A DNA stretch of 64,000 nt from Deltaproteobacteria bacterium Ga0077550 (GCA_001464385.1 LNFB01000210.1:84547-148546), one strand, 5' to 3'; numbered from the stretch's first letter, positions 9,358 through 18,122 are shown. Numbers and translations are program-made. Notes: a model not told the origin generated them from the sequence alone.

Positions 9358-9405
9358 GGGCACGGGCACGGGCACGGGCACGGGCACGGGCACGGGCACG
9401 GGCAC
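9358..9405 (+). repeat. (GGGCAC)8 intergenic tandem repeat
   Basis: Eight perfect GGGCAC units lie between the methyltransferase stop and the palindrome at 9408. They are non-coding here, unlike the copies at 1202-1288, which encode Gly-Thr. Confidence 0.95.
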
Positions 9406-9407
9406 GG

Positions 9408-9437
9408 AGGATGACAACCCCTTGGGGTTGTCATCCT
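9408..9437. terminator. Perfect 30-bp palindrome, likely bidirectional terminator
   Basis: AGGATGACAACCCC, then TT, then its exact reverse complement: 14-bp arms with the two central bases TT. It sits between the convergent methyltransferase (plus) and frr (minus) and overlaps the frr stop codon (CTA at 9436-9438 on the plus strand). It lacks a clear T-run, so intrinsic termination may be weak. A role in separating the convergent transcripts is inferred. Confidence 0.6.
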
Positions 9438-9993
9438 ACCCCTCCATGATCTCCGCTTCCTTCTTCGCGATCACCTCATCGACGCCCTTGATCTCGGCGT
9501 CGGTGAGCTTCTGGATCTGATCCAGGCCCCGCTTGAGGTCGTCCTCGGACAGGCTGCCGTCCTTCTCGGATTCCTTGAGCAGGTCGTTGGTCTCGCGGCG
9601 CACCTGGCGGATCGAGATGCGGGCGTCTTCGCCGGCGTCCTTCACCTGCTTGACCAGCTGCTTGCGTCGCTCCTCGGTGAGCGGCGGAATCGGGACGCGC
9701 ACCACGACGCCGTCGTTGTTGGGGTTGAGACCCAGCTGCGAGTTGTTGATCGCCTTCTCGATGGCGGCGATCGTCCCGCGGTCGTAGGGCTTCACCACCA
9801 GCAGTCGCGCGTCGGCGACGCTGACCGTGGCGACCTGCTTGAGCGGCAGGAGGCTGCCGTAGCTGTCGACCTTGATCTCGTCGAGCAGCGCGGGATTGGC
9901 TCGCCCCGCGCGTACGCGCGACAGCTCGCGTCGCAGCCGCTCGATGGCCTTCTCCATGCCGTCCTTCGCCAGTTGCACTGCCTCGTCGTTCAT
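9436..9993 (-). CDS. frr: Ribosome recycling factor
   Basis: 185 residues, the canonical length. RRF splits post-termination ribosomes together with EF-G. Family features are clear: N-terminal helix with M-E-K-A-I-E-x-L-R-x-E-L, R-A-G-R-A-N-P-A-L-L-D, domain II segment YGSLLPLKQVA, KPYDRGTIAAIEKAI, NNDG..VRVPIPPLTEERRK and the long C-terminal helix. It is the last gene of the minus-strand rpsB-tsf-pyrH-frr cluster, starting 31 bases after pyrH ends. Confidence 0.98.
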   Translation of the reverse strand: MNDEAVQLAKDGMEKAIERLRRELSRVRAGRANPALLDEIKVDSYGSLLPLKQVATVSVADARLLVVKPYDRGTIAAIEKAINNSQLGLNPNNDGVVVRVPIPPLTEERRKQLVKQVKDAGEDARISIRQVRRETNDLLKESEKDGSLSEDDLKRGLDQIQKLTDAEIKGVDEVIAKKEAEIMEG

Positions 9994-10024
9994 CTGCGGC
10001 TCCTTCTCGTTCGGCTCGCGCGCA

Positions 10025-10768
10025 CTAGCGCGACTCGGCCGGTCCCACGATGGTACCCAAAGACTCGCCGCACACCACCTTGCGGATGTTGCCGCGGCCC
10101 AACATGTCGAAGACCACCACCGGCAGGCCGTGCTCGCGGCACAGCGCGATGGCGGCCCCGTCCATCACCTGCAGGCCCCGGGCGAGGACCTCGACGTAGT
10201 CGACCCGCTCGTACCGGCGCGCGTCGGGGAACTTGGCCGGATCGCGGTCGTAGATCCCGTCGACCTTGGTCGCCTTCAGCAGGACCTCGGCGTGGACCTC
10301 GAGCGCCCGCAGGGCCGCCGCGGTGTCGGTCGTGAAGTACGGGTTGCCCGTGCCCGCGGCGAACAGGACCACCTGCTTGTTGGCCAAGTGGTGCACCGCG
10401 CGGCGCTGGATGTACGTCTCGCAGATGCCCTGCATCGGGATCGCCGAGAGCACGCGGGCCGCGATGCCGCGGCGCTCGAGGGCGTCCTGCATCGCCAGCG
10501 CGTTGATCACCGTGGCGAGCATGCCCATGTGATCGGCCCCCGCCCGGTCCATCCCGCCGGCCGCGAAGCTGACCCCGCGCATGATGTTGCCGCCGCCGAT
10601 GACGACGCCGACCTCGGTGCCGAGCTCGGTGACCGCACGGATCTCCTCGGCGATGGTGCCGAGGATCTCGGGGTCGATCCCGTAGCCCCCGCCTTGCAGC
10701 GCCTCGCCCGAGAGCTTGAGCAGGATTCTCTTGTAGCGCGTCGCGGGCGGCACGGTCACGGGCGGCAC
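10025..10768 (-). CDS. pyrH: Uridylate (UMP) kinase
   Basis: 247 residues from GTG 10768; internal GTGs at 10759 and 10753 are equally plausible starts. Phosphorylates UMP to UDP in pyrimidine nucleotide synthesis. Family motifs: [14 protein letters not shown] near the N-terminus, [51 protein letters not shown] and [14 protein letters not shown] terminator-like hairpin lies just upstream at 10776-10805, so expression relative to rpsB-tsf is probably attenuated or depends on its own promoter. Confidence 0.97.
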   Translation of the reverse strand: MPPVTVPPATRYKRILLKLSGEALQGGGYGIDPEILGTIAEEIRAVTELGTEVGVVIGGGNIMRGVSFAAGGMDRAGADHMGMLATVINALAMQDALERRGIAARVLSAIPMQGICETYIQRRAVHHLANKQVVLFAAGTGNPYFTTDTAAALRALEVHAEVLLKATKVDGIYDRDPAKFPDARRYERVDYVEVLARGLQVMDGAAIALCREHGLPVVVFDMLGRGNIRKVVCGESLGTIVGPAESR

Positions 10769-10775
10769 ACTAGCA

Positions 10776-10805
10776 GAAAAGGCCCCCCACGCGGGTGGGG
10801 AGCCT
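10776..10805 (-). terminator. Rho-independent terminator/attenuator between tsf and pyrH
   Basis: On the minus strand an 11-bp stem (AGGCTCCCCAC ... GTGGGGGGCCT, one G-T wobble) closes a CCGC loop and is followed directly by TTTTCT. It lies between the tsf stop and the pyrH start. Classic intrinsic terminator geometry, placed to reduce read-through from rpsB-tsf into pyrH-frr. Confidence 0.8.
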
Positions 10806-10853
10806 CTTCGAGGGGCGCGCGTCGAGCGGCCCGTGCGGCGTGCTGGCGGGGCT

Positions 10854-11507
10854 TCAGGCGCCGGCCATCGCCGCGACCTCGGCGGCGAAGTTGTCGGCCT
10901 TCTTCTCGAGGCCTTCACCCAGCTCGTAGCGGACGAAGCGACGGATCTGGCAGTTCTCGCCGACCTTCGCGACCAGCTCCTTGAGCAGGACCTCGATGGT
11001 CTTCTTGTCGTCCTTCACGAAGGTCTGCTCGAGCAGGACGCGCTCGCTGTACAGCTTCGTGATCTGGCCCTCGACGATGCGATCGAGGATCTTCTCGGGC
11101 TTGCCGTCGGCGATCGCCTTCTCGCGGGCGATGACCTTCTCCTTCTCGAGGACGACGGGATCGAAATCCTCGCGCCGGACGTACTCCGGGTTCATCGCCG
11201 CGATCTGCATGGCGACGTCCTGGGCGAACTCCTTGAAGGATTCGGTCTTGGCGACGAAATCCGTCTCGCAGTTGACCTCGAGCAGCACGCCCACGCGATA
11301 GTTCGAGTGGATGTAGCTGACCACGACGCCCTCGGAGGCGATGCGGCCGGCCTTCTTGGCGGCGGCGGCGAGGCCCTTCTTGCGGAGATAGGCGACGGCC
11401 TTCTCCATGTCGCCGTCGGTCTCCTTGAGCGCGGTCTTGCAGTCCATGAGACCCGCGCCTGTGGAGTCGCGGAGCTCCTTGACCAATTGGGCAGTGACTT
11501 CAGCCAT
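10854..11507 (-). CDS. tsf: Translation elongation factor Ts
   Basis: 217 residues. Guanine-nucleotide exchange factor for EF-Tu. The N-terminal UBA-like domain ends in [12 protein letters not shown] and the EF-Tu contact motif CETDFVA follow. It is shorter than the ~280-residue E. coli form, having essentially one core subdomain, as in other compact EF-Ts proteins. The spacing of 33 bases to rpsB supports co-transcription. Confidence 0.97.
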   Translation of the reverse strand: MAEVTAQLVKELRDSTGAGLMDCKTALKETDGDMEKAVAYLRKKGLAAAAKKAGRIASEGVVVSYIHSNYRVGVLLEVNCETDFVAKTESFKEFAQDVAMQIAAMNPEYVRREDFDPVVLEKEKVIAREKAIADGKPEKILDRIVEGQITKLYSERVLLEQTFVKDDKKTIEVLLKELVAKVGENCQIRRFVRYELGEGLEKKADNFAAEVAAMAGA

Positions 11508-11540
11508 GGTGTCCTCGGTGTAGCGTGTCGCTGTGGCGAG

Positions 11541-12455
11541 CTAGTCGCGGTCGCGATCGGGTTCGGGGGTGTCTTCTTCGACGTCCGGGGTCGCGGCCGC
11601 CTCGGGGGTGGGCAGCGGGCCGCGGCGGGAGACCACCTCGACCTTGGGGCCGTCGCCACCGGTCATCACGCGGATGGTCTCGGTGTTCTCGTCGTCGTGG
11701 GCGTGCTGGATCGCGCGGGCCTTGCCGATGCGACCGCCCTCGACACACGCCTCGGCGATCTTCGTGCAGAACAACTTGATCGAGCGGATCGCGTCGTCGT
11801 TGCCCGGGATCACGTAGTTGATGAGGTTCGGATCGGCGTTGGTGTCCGCGACCGCGACGACCGGGATCTTGAGGCGGTTGGCCTCGGCCACGGCGATGTG
11901 CTCCTTGGCGGGGTCGATCACGAAGATCGCGCCCGGGAGCTTCGGCATGTCCTTGATGCCGCCGAGGTTGCGCTCGAGCTTCTGCCGAAGGCGATCCATC
12001 TGCAGGACCTCCTTCTTGGTGAGCTTGCCGAACGTGCCGTCCTCGGCCATGCGCTCGAGGCCGCGGAGCTTGTCGATCGACTGCTTGACCGTCTTCCAGT
12101 TGGTCAGCGTGCCGCCGAGCCAACGCGACGCCACGTAGTACTGACCGGCGCGCTGCGCCTCGCTGACCATCACGTCCTGCGCCTGCTTCTTGGTGCCGAC
12201 GAAGAGCACCGGGCTGCCATCGGCCGCGCACTGGCGGATGAACCCGTACGCGCGACGGAAGAGGGCCGCGGTCTGCTGCAGATCGATGATGTGCACACCA
12301 CCGCGCGCGCCGTAGATGTACGGGGCCATGCGCGGGTTCCAGCGATCGGTGCGGTGTCCGAAGTGGACGCCGGCCTCGAGCAACTGCTTGATGGTGATGA
12401 TGCGCTGGGCTTCTTCGATGGCCGCCTGGGACGGCTCGTGGGTCGTGGTTTCCAT
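11541..12455 (-). CDS. rpsB: 30S ribosomal protein S2
   Basis: 304 residues from ATG 12455. S2 signatures: LLEAGVHFGHRTDRWNPRM, IYGARGGVHIIDL, VLFVGTKKQAQD, ASRWLGGTLTNWKT and LPGAIFVIDPAKEHIAVAEA, ending with V-A-D-T-N-A-D-P-N-L-I-N-Y-V-I-P-G-N-D-D-A-I-R-S-I. The C-terminus carries an extra acidic tail rich in Pro/Glu/Asp after the core, longer than in E. coli S2. First gene of the translation operon. Confidence 0.98.
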   Translation of the reverse strand: METTTHEPSQAAIEEAQRIITIKQLLEAGVHFGHRTDRWNPRMAPYIYGARGGVHIIDLQQTAALFRRAYGFIRQCAADGSPVLFVGTKKQAQDVMVSEAQRAGQYYVASRWLGGTLTNWKTVKQSIDKLRGLERMAEDGTFGKLTKKEVLQMDRLRQKLERNLGGIKDMPKLPGAIFVIDPAKEHIAVAEANRLKIPVVAVADTNADPNLINYVIPGNDDAIRSIKLFCTKIAEACVEGGRIGKARAIQHAHDDENTETIRVMTGGDGPKVEVVSRRGPLPTPEAAATPDVEEDTPEPDRDRD

Positions 12456-12731
12456 GGAGCGAGCTTTCGGGGCGTTGGGCCGCTGCCTCCGTCGTCGGGA
12501 CGCCCAAGACCGCGGATGCGGCCACGCCAGGGCGCCCTCGGGGGGCATGGGGATTTGGGGTGGCGCTTGGTAGCACGCGGGCCGGCGGCCGGGCAAGCCG
12601 ACCCGCGGGAGTCCCCGGAGGGGGCGCCGGGGCGCGCGCGGGTCGCCCCCGAGGTCGCGCGAAAAGGGGGTGTGTCCGGGCGTGGGCCGCCCCGTTGGCC
12701 CCGGACCCGCGCCACCGTACAGACGCCCTTG
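12456..12731. other. Divergent intergenic region between rpsB and the rhomboid gene
   Basis: 276 bases with no plausible gene. It must hold the promoter and leader of the minus-strand ribosomal operon and the promoter of the plus-strand rhomboid gene. It is rich in G/C runs with several short inverted repeats. I see no convincing -35/-10 pair and cannot define an S2-binding leader by eye. Confidence 0.5.
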
Positions 12732-13931
12732 GTGTCCGCCCTCAGCCGATTCCCGTGGATCACGGCCGCGGTCTGCGTGCCCGCCGCGATCCTCTTGGCG
12801 GCGACGCGCCTGGGCTGGGTCCCGACCGGGCTGCAGCCCTCGACGGGGATCGATCTCGGGGACGCCCTGCATGTCGTCGAGCTCGGGGCCCGCAGCACCG
12901 CCCTGGTCGGGGACGCGGACGAGCGGTGGCGCCTGCTCACGTCGCACTTCGTCCACACCTCGTGGCTGCACCTCGTCTTCAACCTCGCCTTCCTCTTCCC
13001 GGTCGGCGGCGCCCTCGAGCAGATCGTCCGTCGCCGCGACTACGCGGTCCTGATGCTCGTGGCGATGATCGGCTCGGCGGGCTGCAGCCTCGTGTTCACG
13101 CCGCAGGTCTCCGCGGGCGCGTCGGGCGTGGTGTTCGCGGTGCTCGGGGCCGCCGTGATCACGGGCATCCGCAACCGCGACCGCCTGGGGCCCCACGTGC
13201 GCCACCACTTCGGGTGGTGGGTCCTGCCCTTCCTCTTGATCACGCTGGCGGTGACCCTGGGGAATCCCTCGGTGGATCACGCCAATCACGTGGGTGGTCT
13301 GCTCGCGGGCCTGGCCTACGCCCCGTTCCTGCGCCTGCGGCTGCCCGCGCCCGTCGAGCGGGGATCGGCCGCCAACGTCGTCGCGCTGGCGATGTGCGCC
13401 GCGTGCTTCGTCGCGGCCCCGGCCATCGCCCGCGGCGGCGCCCCCACCCGCGTGGAGATCGGCGGTGGCTGGTCGGCCGCGCTGCCCGCCGCGTGGGCAC
13501 CCCGCTTCGGCCCGCTGGGCGAGCTCGAGTGGACCACGGCGGGCGGCCTGGTCGTACTCACCGTCGGGGAGGTGCCGGCGACCACGGGCCTGGCGCAGCG
13601 GCGCTGGTATCTCGATCACCGGCTCGACCCGCTGCGGGCGGTCGGCCGCTGCACGGACGTCGAGGAGATGACGCCGGACGCGGCGATGCCGCTGCCGCCC
13701 GGCGCGCTCCACCTCCGCTTCGGCCTCCGGCGTGAGCAGACGCCCATGGTTCGGGATGTGGTCTTCCTTCCCGCGCAGGCCGCGGGGCGCCGGAGTATCG
13801 CGGTGAGCCTCGAGGTGCCGCGGCAGTGGGCCGAGCGCTACGACGAAACCCGAGACTTCGTGGTGGGGTCCCTGCGGGCGCCGCGTCCGAGCGCCGGGGT
13901 AACTCGGATCTCGGTGGCTGCGATAGAGTAG
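12732..13931 (+). CDS. Rhomboid family intramembrane serine protease with C-terminal extracytoplasmic domain
   Basis: 399 residues from GTG 12732 (a TTG one codon upstream is possible). The membrane domain has the H-x-x-x-N motif in HLVFNLAFL (His80, Asn84), the nucleophile motif GASG with Ser131, and HANHVGG with catalytic His186. About 180 residues after the last predicted TM helix form a soluble domain (ARGGAPTRVEIGGGWSAALP onward) not found in minimal rhomboids. It is followed 27 bases later by a lipoprotein pair. The substrate is unknown; membrane-anchored surface proteins such as the one at 1050 are possible clients only by analogy. Confidence 0.88.
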   Translation: MSALSRFPWITAAVCVPAAILLAATRLGWVPTGLQPSTGIDLGDALHVVELGARSTALVGDADERWRLLTSHFVHTSWLHLVFNLAFLFPVGGALEQIVRRRDYAVLMLVAMIGSAGCSLVFTPQVSAGASGVVFAVLGAAVITGIRNRDRLGPHVRHHFGWWVLPFLLITLAVTLGNPSVDHANHVGGLLAGLAYAPFLRLRLPAPVERGSAANVVALAMCAACFVAAPAIARGGAPTRVEIGGGWSAALPAAWAPRFGPLGELEWTTAGGLVVLTVGEVPATTGLAQRRWYLDHRLDPLRAVGRCTDVEEMTPDAAMPLPPGALHLRFGLRREQTPMVRDVVFLPAQAAGRRSIAVSLEVPRQWAERYDETRDFVVGSLRAPRPSAGVTRISVAAIE

Positions 13932-13958
13932 CGCCGCGCCGCACCCCCGCCGCCTCCC

Positions 13959-14594
13959 ATGCGCCCGATCTTCTCGTCCGTGCTCGCCGTTCTCGCCGGG
14001 GCCCTCGTCGCCTCGGCCTGCTACTCCGAGCGAGAGCCCCCTCCGAGTTTCCGCTACGCCTGCGATGCAGACGGCGATTGCGCCGAAGGCCAGTCGTGCA
14101 TCGACGGCCTCTGCGAGACGCCATGCACGGCGGAGACGTTCGCCGATGTCTGCATCCGCGGCGAGGCGCTCTGCATCAACGGCGTGTGCTCCAGCACCTG
14201 CGACCTGGCGAAGGACACGTGCCCGAGCGCGCAGGAGTGCTTCGACCCCGGGATCGACATCGGCGGCGGCGGCGGCAGCTTCCTCAGCAGCGGCAGCTCG
14301 GATGTGGACGTCGGCATCTGTCTGCGCCGCTGCAGCGCCGACAGCTGCGGCGACGCCGAGGTGTGCCTCGAGGGCTTCTGCGTCACGACCTGCACGACCG
14401 ACACCCAGTGCATCTCCGGGTTCACGTGCCAGGTGGGACTGTGCCTGCCCGAGTCCTCGACCAGCTCGGGGACCGACGCGTCGAGCGGCGACCCGACCGC
14501 GAACCCCACGTTCGACCCGAGCACGACGTCCAGCAGCGACGGTGGCGACAGCTCGAGCAGCGGTGGCGCAGGCGAGACGGGAGGTGGCACGTGA
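13959..14594 (+). CDS. Cys-rich lipoprotein with EGF/EB-like modules and Ser/Thr/Gly tail
   Basis: 211 residues. Signal peptide with lipobox VASAC. The mature region has repeated short Cys modules (C-D-A-D-G-D-C-x5-C-x4-C, then several C-x2-5-C pairs) up to about residue 165, then a low-complexity tail of Ser, Thr, Gly and Asp. This inversion (Cys domain first, linker last) differs from most lipoproteins in this window, where the linker follows the lipobox. Its GTGA overlap with the next gene indicates translational coupling. Confidence 0.8.
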   Translation: MRPIFSSVLAVLAGALVASACYSEREPPPSFRYACDADGDCAEGQSCIDGLCETPCTAETFADVCIRGEALCINGVCSSTCDLAKDTCPSAQECFDPGIDIGGGGGSFLSSGSSDVDVGICLRRCSADSCGDAEVCLEGFCVTTCTTDTQCISGFTCQVGLCLPESSTSSGTDASSGDPTANPTFDPSTTSSSDGGDSSSSGGAGETGGGT

Positions 14595-15142
14595 TCGCGA
14601 AGTCCCTCTCGACGCTCACCGCCCTCGCGTTGGCCTCGAGCCTCGGCTGCGCGTCCATGCAGCCGACGATCGCCGCCGCGCCGGATCCCGCCTCGATGTA
14701 CGGCGCCAAGGTGCATCGCACCGCGTTCGAAGATCCGACGGCCGCCGCCGAGCCGACGACCGCCCCCGCGGTCGCGAGCGGCCCTGCGCCCGCCGATGAC
14801 GGTGCGTCCGGCGATCCCTCGAAGGAGCAGCGCACGCGCACCGGGTTGTTCTGGGGCGGCGTCGCGGCCCTCGCCGTGGGCGGGGCCATGCTCACCGCGT
14901 TCGGCATCGGCGGCCGCGTGACGCAGGCGCAGCTGAAGAACGGCTACGACGACGGGGATCTCACCTACGCGCGCGAGGACACGCTCCGCGACCGCGGCAG
15001 CGCCTTCAACAAGGTCGCCGCCGCCGGGGCAGGCATCGCGGTCGTGGGCCTCGCGGTCACCGCCATCGTCTATGGCATCGACTACAGTCGCTGCGGGACG
15101 CTCGCGAAGCGCCGCAAGGACTGCAAGCCCAAGGCGCAGTGA
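14591..15142 (+). CDS. Lipoprotein with two C-terminal TM segments
   Basis: 183 residues. GTG start at 14591 overlaps the preceding TGA. Lipobox-like SLGC near residue 18 is followed by a Pro/Ala/Thr linker. Two hydrophobic helices (GLFWGGVAALAVGGAMLTAF and AAAGAGIAVVGLAVTAIVYG) bracket a charged loop. The Lys/Arg-rich end suggests a cytoplasmic C-terminus if the first helices span the inner membrane, which conflicts with outer-membrane lipidation; the SLGC may instead be an ordinary signal anchor. The two-helix layout resembles the C-terminal part of the gene at 49145. Unknown function. Confidence 0.7.
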   Translation: MIAKSLSTLTALALASSLGCASMQPTIAAAPDPASMYGAKVHRTAFEDPTAAAEPTTAPAVASGPAPADDGASGDPSKEQRTRTGLFWGGVAALAVGGAMLTAFGIGGRVTQAQLKNGYDDGDLTYAREDTLRDRGSAFNKVAAAGAGIAVVGLAVTAIVYGIDYSRCGTLAKRRKDCKPKAQ

Positions 15143-15195
15143 ACCGGCCCCGCGGGGCTTGGACGCCGGCGCGTCGCTCCGGCTAGGATCCGGCC

Positions 15196-17136
15196 TTGGC
15201 CGCGCTCGAGCCCTCGACATTGCCGCCGCGCCTGGTGATGGGCGGCGTGCTGGTGCTCGCGGCCCTGCTCTACCTGCCGACGCTGGGCTTCGCGTTCGTC
15301 TACGACGATCACTGGACGCTGCTCGCCAACGGGTTCCTGCGGTGCCCCGAGGACCTCGCGCTGCTGCTCGGTCCGGGCGCGCATGCGGCCCACGTGCCGG
15401 ATGCGTTCCGCCCGAGCGCCGTGGCGTTCGACATGCTCACCTACCAGGTGTTCGGCGCCCACGCGCACTGGCACCACGCGACGAGCGTGTTGCTGCACGT
15501 GCTGGTCTGCGCCGGGCTGTGGCGCTGGCTCGCCGCGCGCGGCGTGGCGATGCCGATGGTGGCGACCATCGTCGCCGTGTTTGCGACGCTGGCGATCCAC
15601 GCCGAGACCGTCGCCGTGATCTCGTACCGCGAGGATCTACTCGCGGCGGCGCTCGGACTCGAGGCGATGATCCGCGCCGATCGGGCCGCGTCGAACCAGG
15701 GCGGCGCGCGCCCGTGGCTCGCGGTGGTCGCCCTGCAGATGCTCGCCTGCGCCGCGAAGTCGAACGCGGTGGTGTTCCCGGCGCTCTGGGTGCTGTCGCG
15801 GTGGTGCGGCCCATGGCGCATCGTGCCGACGCGGTGGTGGCCCGCGACGTCGGCGTGGGCGCTCGGCACCGCGATCGCCATCGGCCACCAGTGGGTCGTC
15901 GTCGGCGACGTGAGCCCCTACGCGGACCAGGTCGGCATCCATGCCGCCGCGTGGCCGCGCGCCGCCGTGCTCGCGCGCAGCGTGCAGATCCACCTCGCGT
16001 ACGTGCAACAGATGCTCGTGCCGTGGGGCCTGTCGCCCGAGTACGTGGATCGGCCCGCGTCGTGGGGCGAGCCCGCAACGCTCTTCGCCGCGGCCGCGCT
16101 CGGGCTCGCCGCCGCGCATGCGATCGCGACGCGATCGCGGCGCTCGACGTGGACCTTCGTCGCGCTGGGGACGATGGCGCTGTGGCTGCCGACCGCGAAC
16201 CTCGTGCCGATGCCGAACATGCGCGCCGATCGCTTCGCGTACGTCCCGAGCCTCGTGGCCTGCGTCGGCGTCGGCGTCGCGCTCGTCGCCGCCGGCAACG
16301 CCCTCGCGCGTCGCTTCGCTCGACCGTTGCTGGCGTTCGCGCCGGCGATCGCGTTCGTCGTCGTGCAGGGCGCCGTCGCCCAGGCCACCGCGACGACCTA
16401 CAAGACCGACGGTCGGCTCTGGGAGGTCGCGCTGCGCCGCGCTCCGGACTCCGCGCGGGCCCACGCGCTGCTCGGTGAGATCGTGCTGTCGAACGCGCGC
16501 GGCGACGAGGGCGGCGGCGACCCGGCGTTGCTCGCCCGCGCCTCGGCCCACTGCCGACGCGCGCTCGCCCTGGCCCCCGACGACGCGCTCCCGCACCTGT
16601 GCGCCGCGCGGCTCGCCGTCGCCGGCAAGCGGTGGTCGATCGCCCTGGTGCACTTCGAGGCCGCCCTCGCCCGGGCCCGCGCCCGCGAGGACCGCATCCT
16701 CACGGCCCTCGCGAGCGTCACCCTCGACGTGCCCGAGATCCCCTACCCCGAACGGCGCGCGCGGGTCGACGCGCTGCTGTCGCGCGCCGAGCGCGAGTTT
16801 CCTTACGCGTCCGAGGTCGCGGCCGCCGCAGGCCGCCTCGAGCACCGGCTGGGGCACGCCGAGCGGGCGTTCACGTTGTACCGGCGTGCAAGGAAGCTCC
16901 GGCCCGAGCGTTGGGACGTCGTGTTCTGGGGGCTGGAACTCGCGCTCGATCTCGGCGATTCTTCCGCCGCGTGGACCATCTGGCGGGGCGCTCGCGACCT
17001 GCTGCCCGATGCCGACCCCAAATGGGTCGACGCCACGCGACGACGGGTGTACGACGGGCTTCGGTCGTTCCCCAACCGACCCCATCCCTTACCCCTGACC
17101 GAACTCGCTCCGGAGAGCTCTTCCGATGATCCGTAA
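15196..17136 (+). CDS. Multi-pass membrane TMTC-like (GT-C) protein with TPR C-terminus
   Basis: 646 residues from TTG 15196 (the first ATG is at 15238). The N-terminal ~400 residues are a polytopic membrane domain. Its first loop contains FVYDDHWTLL, the Asp-Asp-type loop expected of GT-C/TMTC family glycosyltransferases. HHATSVLLHVL and later NLVPMPNMRADRFAYVPSL match the TMTC/DUF1736 style. The C-terminal ~230 residues are helical repeats with TPR-like spacing (A-x-x-x-x-x-x-L-x-L-x-P-D-D-A-x-x-x). Likely a lipid-linked sugar transferase acting on extracytoplasmic proteins (inference from family). A 40-residue lipoprotein gene overlaps its 3' end. Confidence 0.7.
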   Translation: MAALEPSTLPPRLVMGGVLVLAALLYLPTLGFAFVYDDHWTLLANGFLRCPEDLALLLGPGAHAAHVPDAFRPSAVAFDMLTYQVFGAHAHWHHATSVLLHVLVCAGLWRWLAARGVAMPMVATIVAVFATLAIHAETVAVISYREDLLAAALGLEAMIRADRAASNQGGARPWLAVVALQMLACAAKSNAVVFPALWVLSRWCGPWRIVPTRWWPATSAWALGTAIAIGHQWVVVGDVSPYADQVGIHAAAWPRAAVLARSVQIHLAYVQQMLVPWGLSPEYVDRPASWGEPATLFAAAALGLAAAHAIATRSRRSTWTFVALGTMALWLPTANLVPMPNMRADRFAYVPSLVACVGVGVALVAAGNALARRFARPLLAFAPAIAFVVVQGAVAQATATTYKTDGRLWEVALRRAPDSARAHALLGEIVLSNARGDEGGGDPALLARASAHCRRALALAPDDALPHLCAARLAVAGKRWSIALVHFEAALARARAREDRILTALASVTLDVPEIPYPERRARVDALLSRAEREFPYASEVAAAAGRLEHRLGHAERAFTLYRRARKLRPERWDVVFWGLELALDLGDSSAAWTIWRGARDLLPDADPKWVDATRRRVYDGLRSFPNRPHPLPLTELAPESSSDDP

Positions 17137-17248
17137 GTTCTGCGCCCTGCTCGTCTTCGTGGCACTGTCGATCGCTGTCGGCGGCATGGCGTGTGTGAAC
17201 ACCGTGCAGGATCTCGACACGGCCGACGAGACCGACGGCGCGACCTGA
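17126..17248 (+). CDS. Small 40-residue lipoprotein
   Basis: ATG at 17126 lies inside the end of the preceding gene (11-base overlap, different frame), preceded by a purine-rich GGAGAG at 17112-17117, a good ribosome binding site. The product is a positively charged n-region (MIRKF), a hydrophobic core (ALLVFVALSIAVGG), lipobox GMAC, then only about 17 mature residues rich in Asp and Thr (DLDTADETDGAT). Too short for routine ORF calling. Translational coupling to the TMTC-like gene suggests an accessory or entericidin-like small envelope lipoprotein; function unknown. Confidence 0.65.
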   Translation: MIRKFCALLVFVALSIAVGGMACVNTVQDLDTADETDGAT

Positions 17249-17270
17249 CCGGCCGCGGATCGAGCCAGCC

Positions 17271-18122
17271 CTAGTGGGCGACGCGATCCGGCCCGAGCTC
17301 GGGGAACAGCTCCGGGGTCGCGAGCGGCACGTAGGCGGTGCGCTGCTCGGGATCGAGGTGACACTGCGCCGGGCAACCGCAGTGATCCAGCCGCAGGCCG
17401 AGGGCGCCCGCGATCCGGGCCACCGCATGGCGTAGGGCGCCGTCCGCCATCGGGGAGAGGTGCACGCCCGCCGCCGGGAGCGAGGCCGGCAGCGCCGGAT
17501 CGATGCCGAACGCGCGGGACATGGTCGCGACGGTCGGCCACGGGAGCACCCGGGTGAGCGCCTCGAGTCGCGGGGGCGTGAGCCGCCCGAGCACCACGTG
17601 CCCGTCGACGAGATCCGCCGCGACGATGTGCCGGACCAGGGTCTCGAGGGCCCGATCGTCGGCGACCGCGGGGAGCAGCGGGCCCACCCAGGCCGCGACC
17701 TCGAGCTCGCAGGCGCGCAGGTGCTGGGCGTGCAGGAGTAGGCCCGCGGTCGACTCGGCGTGGGGGCCGAGGAGCGCGACCTGCACCCCCGGTTGGGCAT
17801 GGGCCAGCTCGAGCAGCACCGTCACCCCCTCGCGGCGCGCCGCGGCGATCGACGACCGCGACAGGGGCACTGCGGTGCGGAGGATGACCCGGCGGCCGTG
17901 GGCCGCGAGCCAAGCGACGGTCGGGGCGACCCAACCCTGGTCCCGCGACGCGATCCGCAGGACGACGACCCGGATCTCCTGGCCCCCCGACTCGCGCTCG
18001 GCCAGGGTCGAGGCCAGGGCCAGCTCGGGCACGCCGGCCCCCTCGCGGGCCTCGCCCGCGAACACGGCCGCGCGACCGCTACAGCTGCGGAACTCGCCCA
18101 GGGCCGTGAAGGAGGCGCTCAT
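17271..18122 (-). CDS. Unrecognised protein with C-terminal Cys/His cluster, possible degenerate TIM-barrel
   Basis: 283 residues from ATG 18122. Alternating strand/helix segments (RVVVLRIASR; GRRVILRTAVPLS; GVTVLLELAHAQPG; VQVALLGPHA) suggest an alpha/beta barrel reminiscent of radical-SAM proteins, but no CxxxCxxC iron-sulphur motif is present, so it is not a conventional member. Near the C-terminus, HCGCPAQCH offers a possible metal site. A few N-terminal Cys (FRSCSG) could add ligands. It stands alone on the minus strand between two plus-strand operons. Function not assigned. Confidence 0.6.
   Translation of the reverse strand: MSASFTALGEFRSCSGRAAVFAGEAREGAGVPELALASTLAERESGGQEIRVVVLRIASRDQGWVAPTVAWLAAHGRRVILRTAVPLSRSSIAAARREGVTVLLELAHAQPGVQVALLGPHAESTAGLLLHAQHLRACELEVAAWVGPLLPAVADDRALETLVRHIVAADLVDGHVVLGRLTPPRLEALTRVLPWPTVATMSRAFGIDPALPASLPAAGVHLSPMADGALRHAVARIAGALGLRLDHCGCPAQCHLDPEQRTAYVPLATPELFPELGPDRVAH

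Noticed and set aside
9358..9405. GGGCAC tandem units considered as a CRISPR array or binding-site array
   Set aside because: The unit is six bases with no spacers, so it is a simple microsatellite.
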